This document shows, in pieces, positions 32,130-44,917 of a stretch of 64,000 bases of DNA. The stretch is taken from NCBI GenBank assembly GCA_002205965.3, contig NADL03000483.1, positions 930,001 through 994,000 of the forward strand, written 5' to 3'. Position 1 is the first letter of the stretch. Each line of letters begins with the position of its first letter. Under the pieces are notes generated by a model, which was not told the origin of the DNA, ran no database searches, and was given only the letters and a program-made list of their open reading frames with translations. The stretch comes from Kappaphycus alvarezii (Eukaryota > Rhodophyta > Florideophyceae > Gigartinales > Solieriaceae). The position numbers and the translations under genes are program-made.

Positions 32130-32230
32130 TATTCCTTCAAATGCCAACCACCGTCACTTGTGATGTATCTATTAAAAATTTATTCCTTCAAATGCCAACC
32201 ACCGTCACTTGTGATGTATCTATTAAAAAT
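32130..32230 (+). repeat. Perfect tandem duplication of about 50 bases
   Basis: TATTCCTTCAAATGCCAACC ... ATCTATTAAAAAT occurs at 32130-32180 and again at 32181-32230 with no substitutions. The identity suggests a very recent event in otherwise decayed DNA. Confidence 0.9.
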
Positions 32231-35200
32231 GGAAAAATCCAAATTCAGTAAAGGTTTCTCACCGCGGACTCGCCCCTAGACCATCTAATCTCCTCACCGA
32301 TTTGGGGCTTGTCGCTCCGCTCCTCTCAAGGCGCAGCATTCAGTGACTTGGCCCCGCTCTTCGTCAAGCAATAAGTTTCCAAATTGCTTTCCTTTCTAAG
32401 ATCCCGCATTAGTTCAAGCATCTACCTTTGCACCTCCATTCTGAAGATTCTTTCCGCTACTGCTTCCTCGCACGCTTCTTTCTTTTTATCAACATTCTTG
32501 CTCGAATTCGATTAGGTGAGTGTTGATGTTGTTCCTATGCTGCTCTGCTGCGACAGCTTTATTCTGAATAAGACTCTCTTATAATTAAATTCGCTTGTTC
32601 TAGAACTTCATCAGCTTCTGGGCTCAGTTTTTGAGGTCTCCTCAAGGTTTAACGCTAATTCTACGCCTTTTCATCAGCTTATATTGCCTTGGTCATATCC
32701 TAAGCAACATGATTATAGGGGGTATTCTGGGTTTTTTGGGGGTCTACTCCGTTGTTCCCTTTGCATCCTGATTAGTACTATCTCGCTTAGAATAACGATC
32801 CATCGCTATATCATTGACACTTTCCCCTGCCTGTACAAGAGAAACCTACTTCTATATTGCCCCTTGCGATCTTGTTCGAAAAATCCTGTTTAGTTGTTAT
32901 TTATTGACATAACTGCTCAAATTCTCCACAATCCTCCGCCTCACCAGAGGCAGCCGCTCTTATCTAGTCGTCTTCCTCAAACTTTGCTATGAAAAGCTTG
33001 AAACCGTCTTGTCAACGCTTCCCATCCGTCTTCCAAGTTTATAACCTTGCAGCGGTAATATTCTTTTGCAATTATTCAAAAAGCACCAATATTTGCCAAT
33101 TAAGCGTGCTTTGAGCAACAAAAGCTTGATTTCTCTTCTTCTATTAGTTCAATATCCAGCTCTGCTTCAAACTTGCGTAGCGCAGTGACACTGCTAGACG
33201 TTCGCAGGCGTTGGAGTGCTTGATTAATCAGTTGTAATGGACGATTCTTCTGGTACTACTACTGTCCTAGAAAGAGCCTGTCAGGTAGGGAGTGTTTACT
33301 TTGCAGTGCTTGGGGCACCGATGAGTGATTTTGATAGGTCTTAATGCTAAATTAATCATTTACCCCCAGTTTTGCGGGTTTTGCCAGCCTTAAAGTACAG
33401 AAAAACCAACTCGTTAGGGTGGGGTCCTTTCGGGAACTTCCTTTCCCGGTTTCGGGAGCACGGAGCTAACGCTAATTTCCTACTGAATCTCTTGCCGAAT
33501 AACTATTGAACGGTAGCTGCCAAAATCCCCTTCTAAAATTGATGATTTTTCTGAAGATATCAGCGTTTGACAGAAAGGAGGCTGGAAATGAATACGGCTA
33601 CAGTTTCACCAGAACAGCTGTTTGGTTAGAATCATCCAAAATATCGAACACCCTTACTCGGCCTATGAATTACTAAGAAAAATCCCAATAAATGTCCCCA
33701 ACTGGCTTGAAATTTTCTTTGGAAGCCCTTCCTCTACTGTTTTAGAGATTTTCAAATACGTGCGACCCAAGCCAGCTTTCGGAGCGTATTTAATATTTAA
33801 ATGGGACTTGGGAGACTCAGAGAAGTCTTTTAACGCTTAACTAGGGCTCCAAGTCATTTAATTGTTAAGAGAAGCTCAGAGAATGAATGAAATCTAACTG
33901 GGTCAGGAAAAGGCAACTAATAAACGCTGTATCAAGAAACAGCCTGATTCTGTTGGTTTATTTGAATCCCTGCGTTTTGCCTATAAACCGTGCCCATTGA
34001 CAACTTTGCCTTAACCTCAATTCAATGTGGGATACATTCGTATTACTATAAAACAAGAGGTGAAGAAAATGCATATAACAATTCGTCCACACAGTATATA
34101 ACTATGGTAAAAGTCACCGGGAAAAAATATCGATGGGTGATTTATGGTTCGGCCGGGAACAAAATAAAACTTTGACGGACTAGACGGCTGAAAATTTAAG
34201 CGAATAAATCTACCCAATGAGAATAGATGGCATTGAAAGTGGCAAAACGGAAACTGAAGTGTTATGGTTTGGGCTTTTCTTCGCTCGCAAAGAGCATTAG
34301 GGTTTTTCTCAGATTAAGCAGGGCATAACTGAATACTTCAAGACTTTCAATGAGCACCTTCTTCAATTTTCCGATTTTTCAATTCAGTGCAGAATTATAC
34401 AAGATAGTGTGCCGTGTCATATCCAGATGGTATCCAAGGACTGTTTAAGAAATAAGTTTTTATCTGCATTTCACTGTTATTCGTACTTGAGTGATTCAAT
34501 TAAATCTAAGAATAAAAAAACTTTGGTAAAAGGAGTTGAAACCCACAAATGCCAGTTCGGAGATTTAAATTCGCTCGTAGACTAAATTTTGGTGATATGA
34601 ACGAATTTTAGCAATAAAAAGTCATGAAGCTATCAAATTTGATGCTAAAGAACTTATTTCGTTTTATAAAAGCCCCAGACATTAAAAGTGACTGAAAAAG
34701 TTTCATTTTTACTCCTTTTCGATTGCAGAATCTTACTTCTCTAAAAATTCAGTTTCTTTACTGTGCGGTTTTGCCTCTAAATATATATATCTCTATAATA
34801 TAAAAAAATTTAAGTCCTTTTGTTGTAAACAATTCTCTTTAAAAATAGTATCAATATAAATAAATCATTGGCGAGACTAGATTATTTTAAGAAATTCTTT
34901 AATATAGGCCAATACTCGTTTACATACTTATATATTGCTATTAATGTACGGTATACTAGTTTAGTTCTCTTGTTTTTCAATAGTAAACGAATTCCTAGCA
35001 TTAGTTGGATTACAGGAACACTAAGAAAATAAATTCAAATAATTTGCAGTACCTCTGGTACATACTGAGCAAAACTGCATGTATTTTCGCTTCGTCAAGA
35101 TGAAAACATTAATAGAATACGTGAAACAAGAAGACAATGAAAAAATGATTGTGTTGATATTCTATACAAATTTTTATCATATTTCGTTAGATTAAATCAA

Positions 35201-35504
35201 TGAACTAAATTATCAATCAATCTTTTGAAAAAATTATTGAAAGAAGCAGGAACTCTCAAAATAGACTTTAAAAAGAATACATCCAACCTTTCGATAATAC
35301 TATTTTCAATATAGTACTAAGAAAATTCACGGGGAAAAGCTGCCGGGTCTTCTATACTCGGTCTAGATTCAACCGAGACCTCGAGATTTTTGCGTGTGCT
35401 GAGATCTCCTTTTTAGACTTTCAATCTTCCCTCTAAATAAATGTGATGTCCAATGCTTCCTTACGGATAGACGGACTCTGGTCTGTTTTCTTGGGTGACG
35501 CTTT

Positions 35505-35612
35505 CACTGCTAACCTCGCACTCTGTAAGCTCACACCCACTCACCTGAATACCTAATGGAACATTTGGCTTCACTTTAGCAAATGACAATGCTTTCCAAA
35601 TAATAAATTACC
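35505..35612 (+). repeat. Dispersed diverged repeat, copy 2
   Basis: Partner of 1834-1950: shares CTCTGTAAGCTC, then CCTAATGGAACAT against CCTAATAGAACAT, and CCAAATAATAAATTACCCA. Confidence 0.7.
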
Positions 35613-38600
35613 CACCATTCACCACTCTTTTAATAAAATTCCTGAGCGCATTAATGTCGTTAACGTTTCAAATTCAATTAAGGAAGCTTTGATTTTGAAA
35701 TTAAACCCATCTCTATAACAAGAACAGCATTTAAATTAAAAAAGGTTTATCAAAGCAAAGGTACTTTCTACTGTGTATGCATCTACCTGTAGAGATTTAC
35801 GTACAATAAAAACATAAATTTGAAGCTAATTACGTCAAAACCCGTAAGATAAATTTCCGTCTTGATATTTCGATGTTTATTAACATTCAAATGAATATAA
35901 TGATTGTGAAGAATTCAAAAACAAGTATTCAATACAATTAAGTTCATTTCAGTAATTTTTTCGTTCCTGATTTCCAATTTACCCGCCTACTAACCCCGAT
36001 GATATTGTACTTTAATGGTAATATCGTATTCTGAGGTCTCCGTCAAAAAAACGCTTAACTTACATACCTATATAAAACTCTTGAAAACTTTGAAACATTG
36101 TTGTAACATCTACTTGTTTTTAACATTAATACGTTTATCTGCACAAACTCTAAATATAAAGTTCGAAAAATAATCTTTGGAACTCTATTAATAATTTAAA
36201 TTTAAGAGTATTTTCACAGTTTGAAGAGTAAAATTGATTTTCATTACTAAAAATCATTTTTGTTCCGCATTTCTATTAAAACTTTCAACATTTATATTTT
36301 TTACATATGGTTATGGAAATAATTATCCTTTTTGACGGACAGAGATCTTTTACTCTGAATTTTAATATCTTGTTTAGTAATATTAAACAGTGAAGCTTTA
36401 CTACCCATATAAAATTATTAATTAATTCTGCAAAAACATACATGGATACAATCCTAAAATATATCTCTGTGTTAATACACTTCATTTACTTGCTGTAATA
36501 ACATGTTCAAAAACATATATATATATAGTATCTGTGGTATGAAAATCAGGAAAATTTGGAGTCTTTTATCAGTAATTACTATTAATGACAGTGGAAAAAT
36601 CTGACGAGATGTAACAACAACAAATAAAGTCCAGGGTCACTTGAAAGCATTTTGTTTATTTCCTCCAACCTGCTTTGTGAAAGCATGAGGACCTCAAAAT
36701 TTTCCGAAACCGTATTGGAGGAATAAATAATTATAAGTCAATTAGTATACATTCACCATTTCTGAGGAATTAGGCACTCATTTCGGTTCTATTTCAATTC
36801 ATCCCATTGATATCCTTATGGAAGGATTAGAAGCTTAATCACGTAATTAAGTAAATTACAGCTCAATTTTAAGTCTAGTTAAGATGGAAATGGATTTTAA
36901 TATTTAAGGTGACGCATACGATGAAATTATTCCTTTCAATTATTGAAAAATCCCTTGAAACATATTTATATCATTGAAATATTGTTTATACTGCAGCAGC
37001 ACGAAATGGACCCCCAAATCGAATCTTGGGTTTTAATGAACACTAAGATAGTCAAGAACATAGATTTAAATGATTTACAAGGGAAAGAAAGAAGAAATGG
37101 TCACGTATCGTTTATGAACGCTTTATTAAGAGGGGAAAAAAATTTTCTGAGAGCTATCCATAGCTTGAAGGCCTAAAATAGAATCAATTTTTGTCTTTAT
37201 TTCCCTTTCGTCAGTTCATTTTTAACTCCCTCTATTTATTAAGTTGTACTTATCCACTATTACTTGATCGATAACGTAGCTTGGTATACCGCCACTCGTT
37301 AATTGTACACCAAATTTCTGTCGAAACCTTCAATTTACACTATAATGAGCATTCTATAGTTTACGTGCCAAATACATATTCTCCAATACACCAACTACCA
37401 TCAAAAATTCCGCAGTTGTTATTTTCACCCTCTTATTCAATCAGAGGTGCTCCTTTATGTTATCTACTGTACACTTCGTATCTTAGTTTATTACCAACAT
37501 TATTGCATCCTTGAATAGCTAGTAGTTGCAAAACAAGTAAGTCCCCGGAAGACCCCGGGCGTATCCAAACTAAAAATTTAATTCAGCATTCCTAACGAAT
37601 ACTAACCAAAAAAAGAAATTAATGTTCTCAAGAGAAAGAGTAATATTCTAAGCAGCGAAAAATGTTCACTGCCGAAATTTGTAACCAATATGTTTAATGT
37701 ATAAGAAGTTACAACTTTCAAAACTTTTCTCGATATCTGAAAACTATAAAAAGCTCTGTATCTAAATATAAATCATTTAAATGTAATCAAGCAAAAGTCG
37801 TTTTTCACGTGTAGAAAATATTGTCCGAACCAAATTTATATATTTCTGTTGTCAGTTTTTCTCACCTAAAATTTTGTTCGAAAGCCATGTATCTTGACAT
37901 ATTAGGTTGACAAAAGGAGTAGTTATGACGGATTCTTCACTGAATACTTGGTAATGTATACCTATCTATATTTGGGAATGAAAATATTGTCAAGGCGACG
38001 AACATGCCGCTCATAGGAACAATAATCTCGTAATTTTCAGATATTTTATATCCAATGATTTCTTTTTACTCTTATTCTCGTCTCGTGTACATTGTTTGAG
38101 TATATTATTAACTCATTATTTATAGATATGGATAAAACTAGTTACAGTTGTCTCTGTTGGTATATCATATTTCCTTGTATTCTTTATTAAGAAATTAGAT
38201 TTGATTTTACCAATTAGATAAACGAAAAAAACCATAAACATGGGCCTTCAATAGATAAAGTTATTTCAGGGTCTCTTTGATTTATTTCTGTTTGAATGGA
38301 GAATAGCGTGTATAATTCTCAAAAAGTGTGATCGTGAAGAATTATAGTTTTCTGTACCTAAATGATATTTAAAGTATTTGGATCGGATAACTCTGATAAG
38401 CATGTAACAGGAAGTAAAAATAATGACAAAGAAATAAAATTTTGTTGGAATTCTTTTAATTTATTAGAAACTACTCGAAAACATAAATTTGAAGCCTGTT
38501 CTCCAAAAAAATCATATTAAAACCGTAAATTGAGGTATTTCAATTAGATTTGGTTTCCCAAGGGCTTCTTTTTGAGAACTTAGCTCTTTTATACCAATAG

Positions 38601-39884
38601 CAAGTCGCTACCTGTGTTAGTAAATACACTACAATTGCAAAGATTTTAATTTTTTATGTCTTCAATAACAAATTCTTGAATCACACTTCATGTGCTTCGA
38701 TTTAAAAGCTTAAAGAAATAATTTTTTCCATCCCTGAAGTATAATTTTTCAAATAAACTCGATATAGATTTTTGGGCTCATATATCAAGTCATAATGGAA
38801 GAAAGTCTCTGAGAAATTGATACGAGTAGGTCCTTTTCGTTGGCTCTGTGGATGGCCAATTTCTTTACCATCATGATTTTAGGTCCGCACTTATACTGCG
38901 CTGTTTCTCTTCCCGGGACTTGATAGTCTATTTGAGGCCAAACAAAGCAATCACAGCTTAAAACGCGACAAAAAAATCCAGTTACCACGATTCAATACAA
39001 GCACTAATCCAAAAGATAGACAGCAAGCCCATGAGGATTGCGTGTCCAAAATATAATCTTCCTCTTTGGGTTAATGCTACCATCCACGTAATCAAAATAA
39101 AACATCTCGAGATAAAACCAATATCGAGGCAAATACTTTCTCATAACTCGAAAAACAAGACCCCTGACAAAAAATAGGATGGTAGCAATATCAGAAATAC
39201 AGACGCGATAAGGACACATCCTCAACAGAAATGACGTTTAGCCGTTTCATGCATTTCAAGAAAAGTTTTAGAATCTTGCATTTTCCTTTTAATTTTATAA
39301 AAATCATTTTTAATTACTAAATTAGGTACTTGTAGCCTTCAAGAATTGAACTTATGCCTCCTATATTTGAAAAAATAATTTTCTCATTAAAGTCAAATTA
39401 CGCTACTTGTTCCTCTCATGTGGATAAGTAGTTCAGATCACCCATCCTCCTTTAAACATTTAATTTTAAAGAAGAAGATGCATCGCCATCATCTTGGTTT
39501 TCACCTCTGAAAATTACAAGCTATAATGCATGCTGGAATGCTTCCTTTTCCATTCCTATAACTTCCGCTTTTACTGGATCGTAGTTTTGGCCCTTCTGGA
39601 CTAGTATAGTCTTTTTACTATTTCTTGGTTTCGAATTTTTACAGTTGCATTTCAAATATCTTTTCTTTGTTCAGCAATTGAAACAGTTAACTGTTACTGA
39701 TGCTGCTTCATTCACTGTTTTTCGCATTTTACCCAAGAACAGAGAAATATTGTTTATTGTGTATGTATTTGCTGAAGTACTTAAAATAACAAACAACAGT
39801 TTTCATTCAAACAATTGGTGAGCTTCTAGTGCGCGTAGTAGATGAAAAGCAAGGATTTTTGTTGCTTATTAAGTTGGAGTTTTT

Positions 39885-40200
39885 TACATACCGTACAGTA
39901 CTTTAATCTTAACTACTTGGAAAATAACGTAAAATTCCTGCACGTTATTGAAGGATACTCGAAGGGTACTCGGAGGAGGTTTACAGTACTTTGCGACGTA
40001 CTGTACGGTAACACTAAACGTACAGAAGCATACTGTACGTAGATATGAAATGACAATGCTGTACAGAAGTAAATGTATATCATTGTACAGAAAGTTCAAG
40101 CGCTTCTCTTTTAAGTTACAGTGTAGTGCTTGGACTGTAACCTTGCCTACACTGTGCAGTACGGTGTACAGTAGTGCACTGTAAACAGTGTACAGTATGT
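39885..40200. repeat. GTAC-rich palindromic repeat cluster
   Basis: Units such as ACGTACTGTACGGTAAC (39996), ACAGTGTACAGTATGTAC (40185) and TGCAGTACGGTGTACAGTAG (40157). It marks the border between the AT-rich block and GC-richer sequence. Confidence 0.65.
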
Positions 40201-42222
40201 ACTTTCAATGTTAGCGTCTCACCTATCGCGATTGGACGGAATGTGTCGTCCTTTTTAGCCAGCCGTTTGTTACTTTACAGCCAGCCGTTTGTTATCCGCA
40301 GAGCCAGATCTGCAAGAGCCCTACCTGGGGCAAGGATGTTCTCCACCCTTGTGAGTGCAACTAAGAATCCAGACTGTCCGGATGAAGATGGGGCTCGCAA
40401 CAGGTCAACTAGATGAGATGGTCTAAGGCCAGAACCTCCGGCGGAGGATCCAGGTTTAAAACCTCTGACAGTTCTGAGGACGTCCTCTTACGTGAAGTTG
40501 CGGAACGGCATATTGAATTCTGCTGGAGAAGAATCCCTCGTCCCGTTTGGGGGCGGTGTCAGGGGATGCTTGTCGAACTGGGCTTAAATGGCGCAAGGGT
40601 TGGTGGGAGGACACTCAGCGAACCTAGGGCTTGGCAGCCTTACTAAATACCCCCTCCCTGGCCAGTCTGGTGGCCCGTCCAATGTTCAGCTGTTGCCGGT
40701 CGCTGGCAGTTGTGCCTGTCAGTGAATGATTAGCCGTTGGATGGCTGCTTCTCACCGTTCTTGGAACTGCCCTTGATTCCATAATGCTATCCTCTCTCTC
40801 ATTCTAACCGCAAGAGATTATAATCGGTTCTCGGGTGGGTCGGAGTCGGAGTGGGACAGTGTCGCGAACATGACAGCGGGGAACAGGAAATATCCTGGGT
40901 GCGTTCCTGTAAAAACATGTAATGGTTCCTATCCTAAGGGCATTGCAGCAAGAGGGTTATGGGTACGTGTTGTGGGCAAAAATGTAGCGAACTTTTGAAC
41001 TTATTGCCGTTTGCAGTGTCAAGTCACCATGCTCAGTTTCTGACTTTGCCTCAGTCTACACACATAGGCGGCACATTCAGTGCCAGTCTCCTGAATGCTG
41101 TTAATCGCGGCATGCCCTTTATGGTGCTGGGCCAAATCCAGCACCAACTACCATCGTGCTGCACAGAGACGACAATACTCCCCTGTAAGATGCCGCTGAG
41201 CAAAATTACTTTGTACGTGGCCCGGAAAAGTTACAATTCGGGCGATACTTGTGTAACCTACTGCTGTTTGTTGTAGATGAACCCTCGCTGTTATCTCTTT
41301 AGGGCCTCTCTTTTTTCGATGCGCTTGTGCAGGATGAAGGTTGAGGCATGCAGTAGCCAGAGTTACATTTCACTTGATCCGATTCGATATTGAACTGAAC
41401 GAGTGGCGTCCAGTCAAGGCAAACGGGGCATCCGTGCAATCAACGCAAACCTTTCCATTTTCAACGATACCATGATTCATTTCTAAATAAAGGATACAAA
41501 CCTAGGGACTTTTGGGAAAATCTGCGAAATGTACACGGCCATCTTTAAACGGTCTCCACTGCCATCCCGACCACAATCCTTTGTATTCAACATACTGGCT
41601 AGACTTGGACACATCCATTCCGAATTTCGGAAAAACAATGTTACCTTTACGTCCGACCACAACTTTAAGGGGAAATGTGGGGTGATTTAATATTTGAAAG
41701 ATATGGTCGGTTGTGGCCCGTAATATCCTACAGGGTGCCCAGTAATACCTCTGAAATTACCCTAAAAAGCCGGCTCAAGGCCCCCAGCAGCCAGCCTTTA
41801 AGTGGAACATTGTCGACATTGAAAGGCCCTTGTCACCGTTTGCGTGGGTATTAAATGGGGCATTGCAGCGATACCGGCCCACCAAAAGGGTGCCAATGTT
41901 TGTTCCGTCCAGAATAAGTGGTTTCAAGCAATTAGGGGACATCATGTACTTAACTCGTAGCAGGGCATAACAGCACAGCAATTGGCTTGTACTGTACACG
42001 CTTGGTGTGCAGCAGATGATCAATACCAGTTCAACTAAAATACTTGCTGTTCTTCCTCCGACCTTACCGCGTGTGAGTGGCTGTAACTTCGGACACAACG
42101 AAGTGCGACGCCCTTCAAGGCACGCGAACGCGAGACAGCTCAGCAACAGCAAAAATGGTTCTCACGACTACTGTATAAGGGGAAATTTTTGGCTTATTTT
42201 ATTGCATGGAAGATGTGGTCGG
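40201..42222. other. No recognised genes
   Basis: Moderately GC-rich. Holds a direct repeat GCCAGCCGTTTGTTA near 40260 and 40281. Frames of 105 (40959-41276, +) and 125 codons (41775-42152, -) show no known motif. Probably decayed repeats. Confidence 0.4.
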
Positions 42223-42234
42223 TTATATCCACGC

Positions 42235-42500
42235 GGCTAATGCGTTATGTGGAATAAGTCGTCGCTGATAGTGAACAGTGCATGACCTTCCTGACAGGGC
42301 CGGCTCAATGCCGGCGAGCAGGCATGCCGCGTTGGACATGACGGCCGCAGCAGCGTGCCTTTGGGTAAGCACCGCTCTAACCATCCCGTAGGTCTCCATC
42401 GCTCGAACGGCCACGTTCCGAACGACATCGGTTAGCACCGCGTACGCGTCTGGGTGCCAGCCTCCAAGGGTGGATATTGGGATAGGCACAAGTATACCAC
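42235..42500 (-). pseudogene. Tail of a LINE-like reverse transcriptase protein
   Basis: Reads VPIPISTLGGWHPDAYAVLT, then RAVLTQRHAAAAVMSNAACL and LLAGIEPAL. The pattern PL-STLGGWHPDA ... QRHA ... N-A-LL closes many RT proteins of the family at 20.8 kb. Only this tail is left; upstream sequence is GTAC repeat. Confidence 0.5.
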
Positions 42501-42524
42501 TGCATAATGAACGTAGTACATTTA

Positions 42525-42615
42525 CTGTACCGTGCAAAGCAGCACAGTGTTGTACTGTACTGTACTGTACTGTACTGTACATGAAGTACATGAAGTACAG
42601 TACTGTACAGTAGCA
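42525..42615. repeat. (GTACT)n microsatellite and GTAC cluster
   Basis: About six consecutive TGTAC units near 42553-42580, then ATGAAGTACATGAAGTACAG and GTACTGTACAGTAG. Confidence 0.85.
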
Positions 42616-42694
42616 GTAGTCGGACCAGTCAGTGTACCGAACAATTACAGTTCAAAATAAATGTAGAAAGAAGTTTAATGCATTCAGTATCTAC

Positions 42695-44520
42695 TAGGTC
42701 TCTCCACCAAAGACTACGTAAATACGCAATGACCAAATAAGTGCAAAACTATCAGGCTTGAACTGTACTCCCATATGTCTCTTACGAACACCAAAATTTA
42801 CTGCTTGTAGTGCTTAATATTTTAGAAATAAAACTTATCCTTAAATTGACACAGGCAAATATTAATGACAAAATCATTAAAATATACTTGAATAACTACT
42901 CAAATTCAATCTCACGGTCACTGATTTCGACAGCACGGAACTGTAAATCAATACGGCGAATGCGCTTCGTGCGGTACCGCTCCTGTATGCGCTGTCTTTT
43001 CTTATAAACCTCACCTATCGAATAAAGCCGTTTTTTGAAACGTCTATGGTTACTCGCATCCTTATTTCTGAGAGGATGCATCTACGGTATATGTGAACGT
43101 TGGTGAGAGCAACACAAATTTGAAAAACAGGATCATACCTCTCCTCTCTCCATCTCCACTTGCTCCCAATTACGTTCCAAAGCAAACACATGCGACCAAA
43201 AAAGTTCTCCCCTATTACGCGATCCGACGAAATCTTCTAGTTTCCCGTTTCCTCCTCCCTCGATAACACGCCATTCTTCGGCTTCTTCTTTGGAATAATA
43301 GCCCGCACAGTTTCCCAGCCCCTTGGTACCCCTTGTCCATCAACACTCCCCATTCATCAGGGAACTTGTCACAGGGCACTCCAATGTCGGGGATAGAGCC
43401 ATCGATGTTACTCTTCCTCAACGCTTCCGTATGAAAATCGAAATTACGATTTTGATTTGACCCAGGGTAGCGACGGGAGCAGTTTAGAGCTAGTCCGTTC
43501 GGTAAAACACTAAACTCAACCTTGAAAACATACAACTTGTCTTGCCGCTATAGTACGTCTTCTCCTCCTGCATGTTCCCGCTCGGCCTGTTCGCTTGCTG
43601 GAAAGTAACATCTGTGACATATCTTGCGACCGGATAATGACGGAACCGTATACCATCTTTTATGAGCGTTTTGTACGAAAAAATCGTGGCGTTTCGTACA
43701 ACTAGCGTTTCATGCAGCGGCTTGCTTAACATGTCCACAAACTTCGTCATCATCTTTTCAAAGGAAGGGCCTTTTAAATTGAACACCTTTGCCAACATGT
43801 CCCAGCTCCCTCCATGTTTCAGTACGGTTAACATCATGAGCAACGTGTCCTTGCCAGTGTGCTGAGAGTTTCGACCTGGACCTACATTGTACACCTCATT
43901 AATAACATCGGACAGGCTGTTCTAAACGGTCTGAAACTGAGCGGCATCGAAATTTGTTAAGTCATGGATCGCTTTGGACCACCCAGATTCGTAAAACACA
44001 TCAAAGATAGGGCAGGGAAAGTCTGATTCGTTGTCGGTACTGTCTGCGTCGTCATCGTCGAACTCGTTTAGTTCGTAGTTGCGGTCATAGGCCACATTAG
44101 CGAGGATCTGAAGGGCATTTGTGGCTTGGGTTGGCGAAGTAAGGGGGATCTAGTGGGAAGAGGTGTGATGCTGGGATGGGGTAGGGGCCATGGTACTCTG
44201 TGGGTTGGATATTGGGGCAAGGGACTTGATGCAGGCCACTCAAATCTGCATCAAGTCCCGAAGATTGGGTTTTTATGTAATGAATTGGTCATTACCAAAA
44301 CAAGCCGCTTTTTGATTTTACAGTCTAATCACTGACCTATTTCGCAGTTTTAAATCTGGCTCCCAAAATTACTGTATTCTTGTCGTCGTACAGACTTGTG
44401 GCTGTCTTTCGCATTATTATGGGTCATTACTTAAATATTTCTTTATTTCATGAAACTGACCTTGTTTCTACAATTTTATTGGCTCTTTCGAATGCCCCCC
44501 CTCTTTGATAGAGTGGTCTA
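42695..44520 (-). mobile_element. PIF/Harbinger-type DNA transposon, copy 1
   Basis: Ends resemble those of copy 2: left TAGGTCTCTCCACCAAAGAC (42695) against right end in reverse TAGACCACTCTATCAAAG (44520), imperfect inverted repeats. The 1.8 kb body holds one transposase gene on -. The segment ATTGGCTCTTTCGAAT close to the right end is shared with copy 2 (near 61101). The 3-base target duplication typical of the family could not be fixed. Confidence 0.65.
42896..44191 (-). pseudogene. Harbinger transposase of copy 1
   Basis: DDE_4-type transposase. Read from ATG 44191 (MAPTPSQHHTSSH): an acidic segment, then TLLMMLTVLKHGGSWDMLAK and GPSFEKMMTKFVDML (helical DNA-binding part). The catalytic core has YVTDVTFQQANRPSGNMQEE (first Asp), then one frame over VEFSVLPNGLALNCSRRYPG, a degraded second Asp region (GSNQNRNFD), and LMDKGYQGAG with the third acidic site. 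It ends in a basic tail, NHRRFKKRLYSIGEVYKKRQ, also found in copy 2. Stops near 44150, 43925 and a frameshift near 43530 make it inactive. Much shorter spacing before the tail than in copy 2 points to an internal loss. Confidence 0.7.
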
Positions 44521-44557
44521 CTGGGAACTGCGCATATCAATACTGTTGTACAGTACA

Positions 44558-44562
44558 GTATA
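44558..44562. repeat. Target-site duplication of element A, left
   Basis: GTATA immediately before the LTR; the same bases follow the other LTR at 58693-58697. Confidence 0.75.
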
Positions 44563-44817
44563 TGATCGGGACAATGTTGCATTCTGGATTGCTTTAATTA
44601 TTTTTATATTTTTTAAGTATAGTACAGTACAATACAGCACAATACTGTACTGTACGGGTTATATTTGTATTTTAGACTACAGTGCTGAAATTTATTTGTT
44701 TTCTAGGAACCGCCGACCGCCTTTTGACCACATCTATTTTTCGGCGCTTGCCTATAAATGTAGGCGAAGCGTCGGATGCGCGCGAGTAAACCGACAACAC
44801 AACGGCCGACACCAACA
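44563..44817 (+). repeat. 5' LTR of element A
   Basis: 255 bases, TGATCGGGACAATGTTGC ... CGACACCAACA. It contains a GTAC-rich patch and the motif GGCGAAGCGTCGGATGCGCG. Confidence 0.85.
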
Positions 44818-44917
44818 TTTTCTCTTGCGCAGGACTGAAAATCCAGGCGCCAGCGCGGCAGTGTTCGGCGGCACTAGCAATGTCCGCAAATTTTTCTTTT
44901 TCTATGAAAACGTCGTT

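Larger units (their letters stand above)
30981..39840. other. Gene-free, strongly AT-rich block
   Basis: No recognisable gene over almost 9 kb. Base composition becomes visibly AT-rich compared with both flanks, most strongly from about 33.4 to 39.8 kb, with many A/T runs and short TA repeats (near 34785 and 36515). A few frames of about 60-105 codons (31530-31847 on -, 36943-37176 on +, 38785-39225 on -) have no recognised motif. It contains one tandem duplication (32130-32230) and a dispersed repeat copy (35505-35612). Confidence 0.6.

Noticed and set aside
32130..32230. Start of a CRISPR-like or satellite array
   Set aside because: Only two head-to-tail copies with no spacers; eukaryotic context.
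38785..39225. Mariner-type transposase fragment on -
   Set aside because: YFDYVDGSINPKRKIIF is faintly reminiscent of some transposases, but no catalytic motif order can be shown.
30981..39840. Organelle DNA insertion
   Set aside because: AT-rich, but no organelle protein, rRNA or tRNA motif could be read; kept only as one possibility.
41775..42152. A 125-codon frame on -
   Set aside because: Composition not clearly protein-like and no recognised motif.
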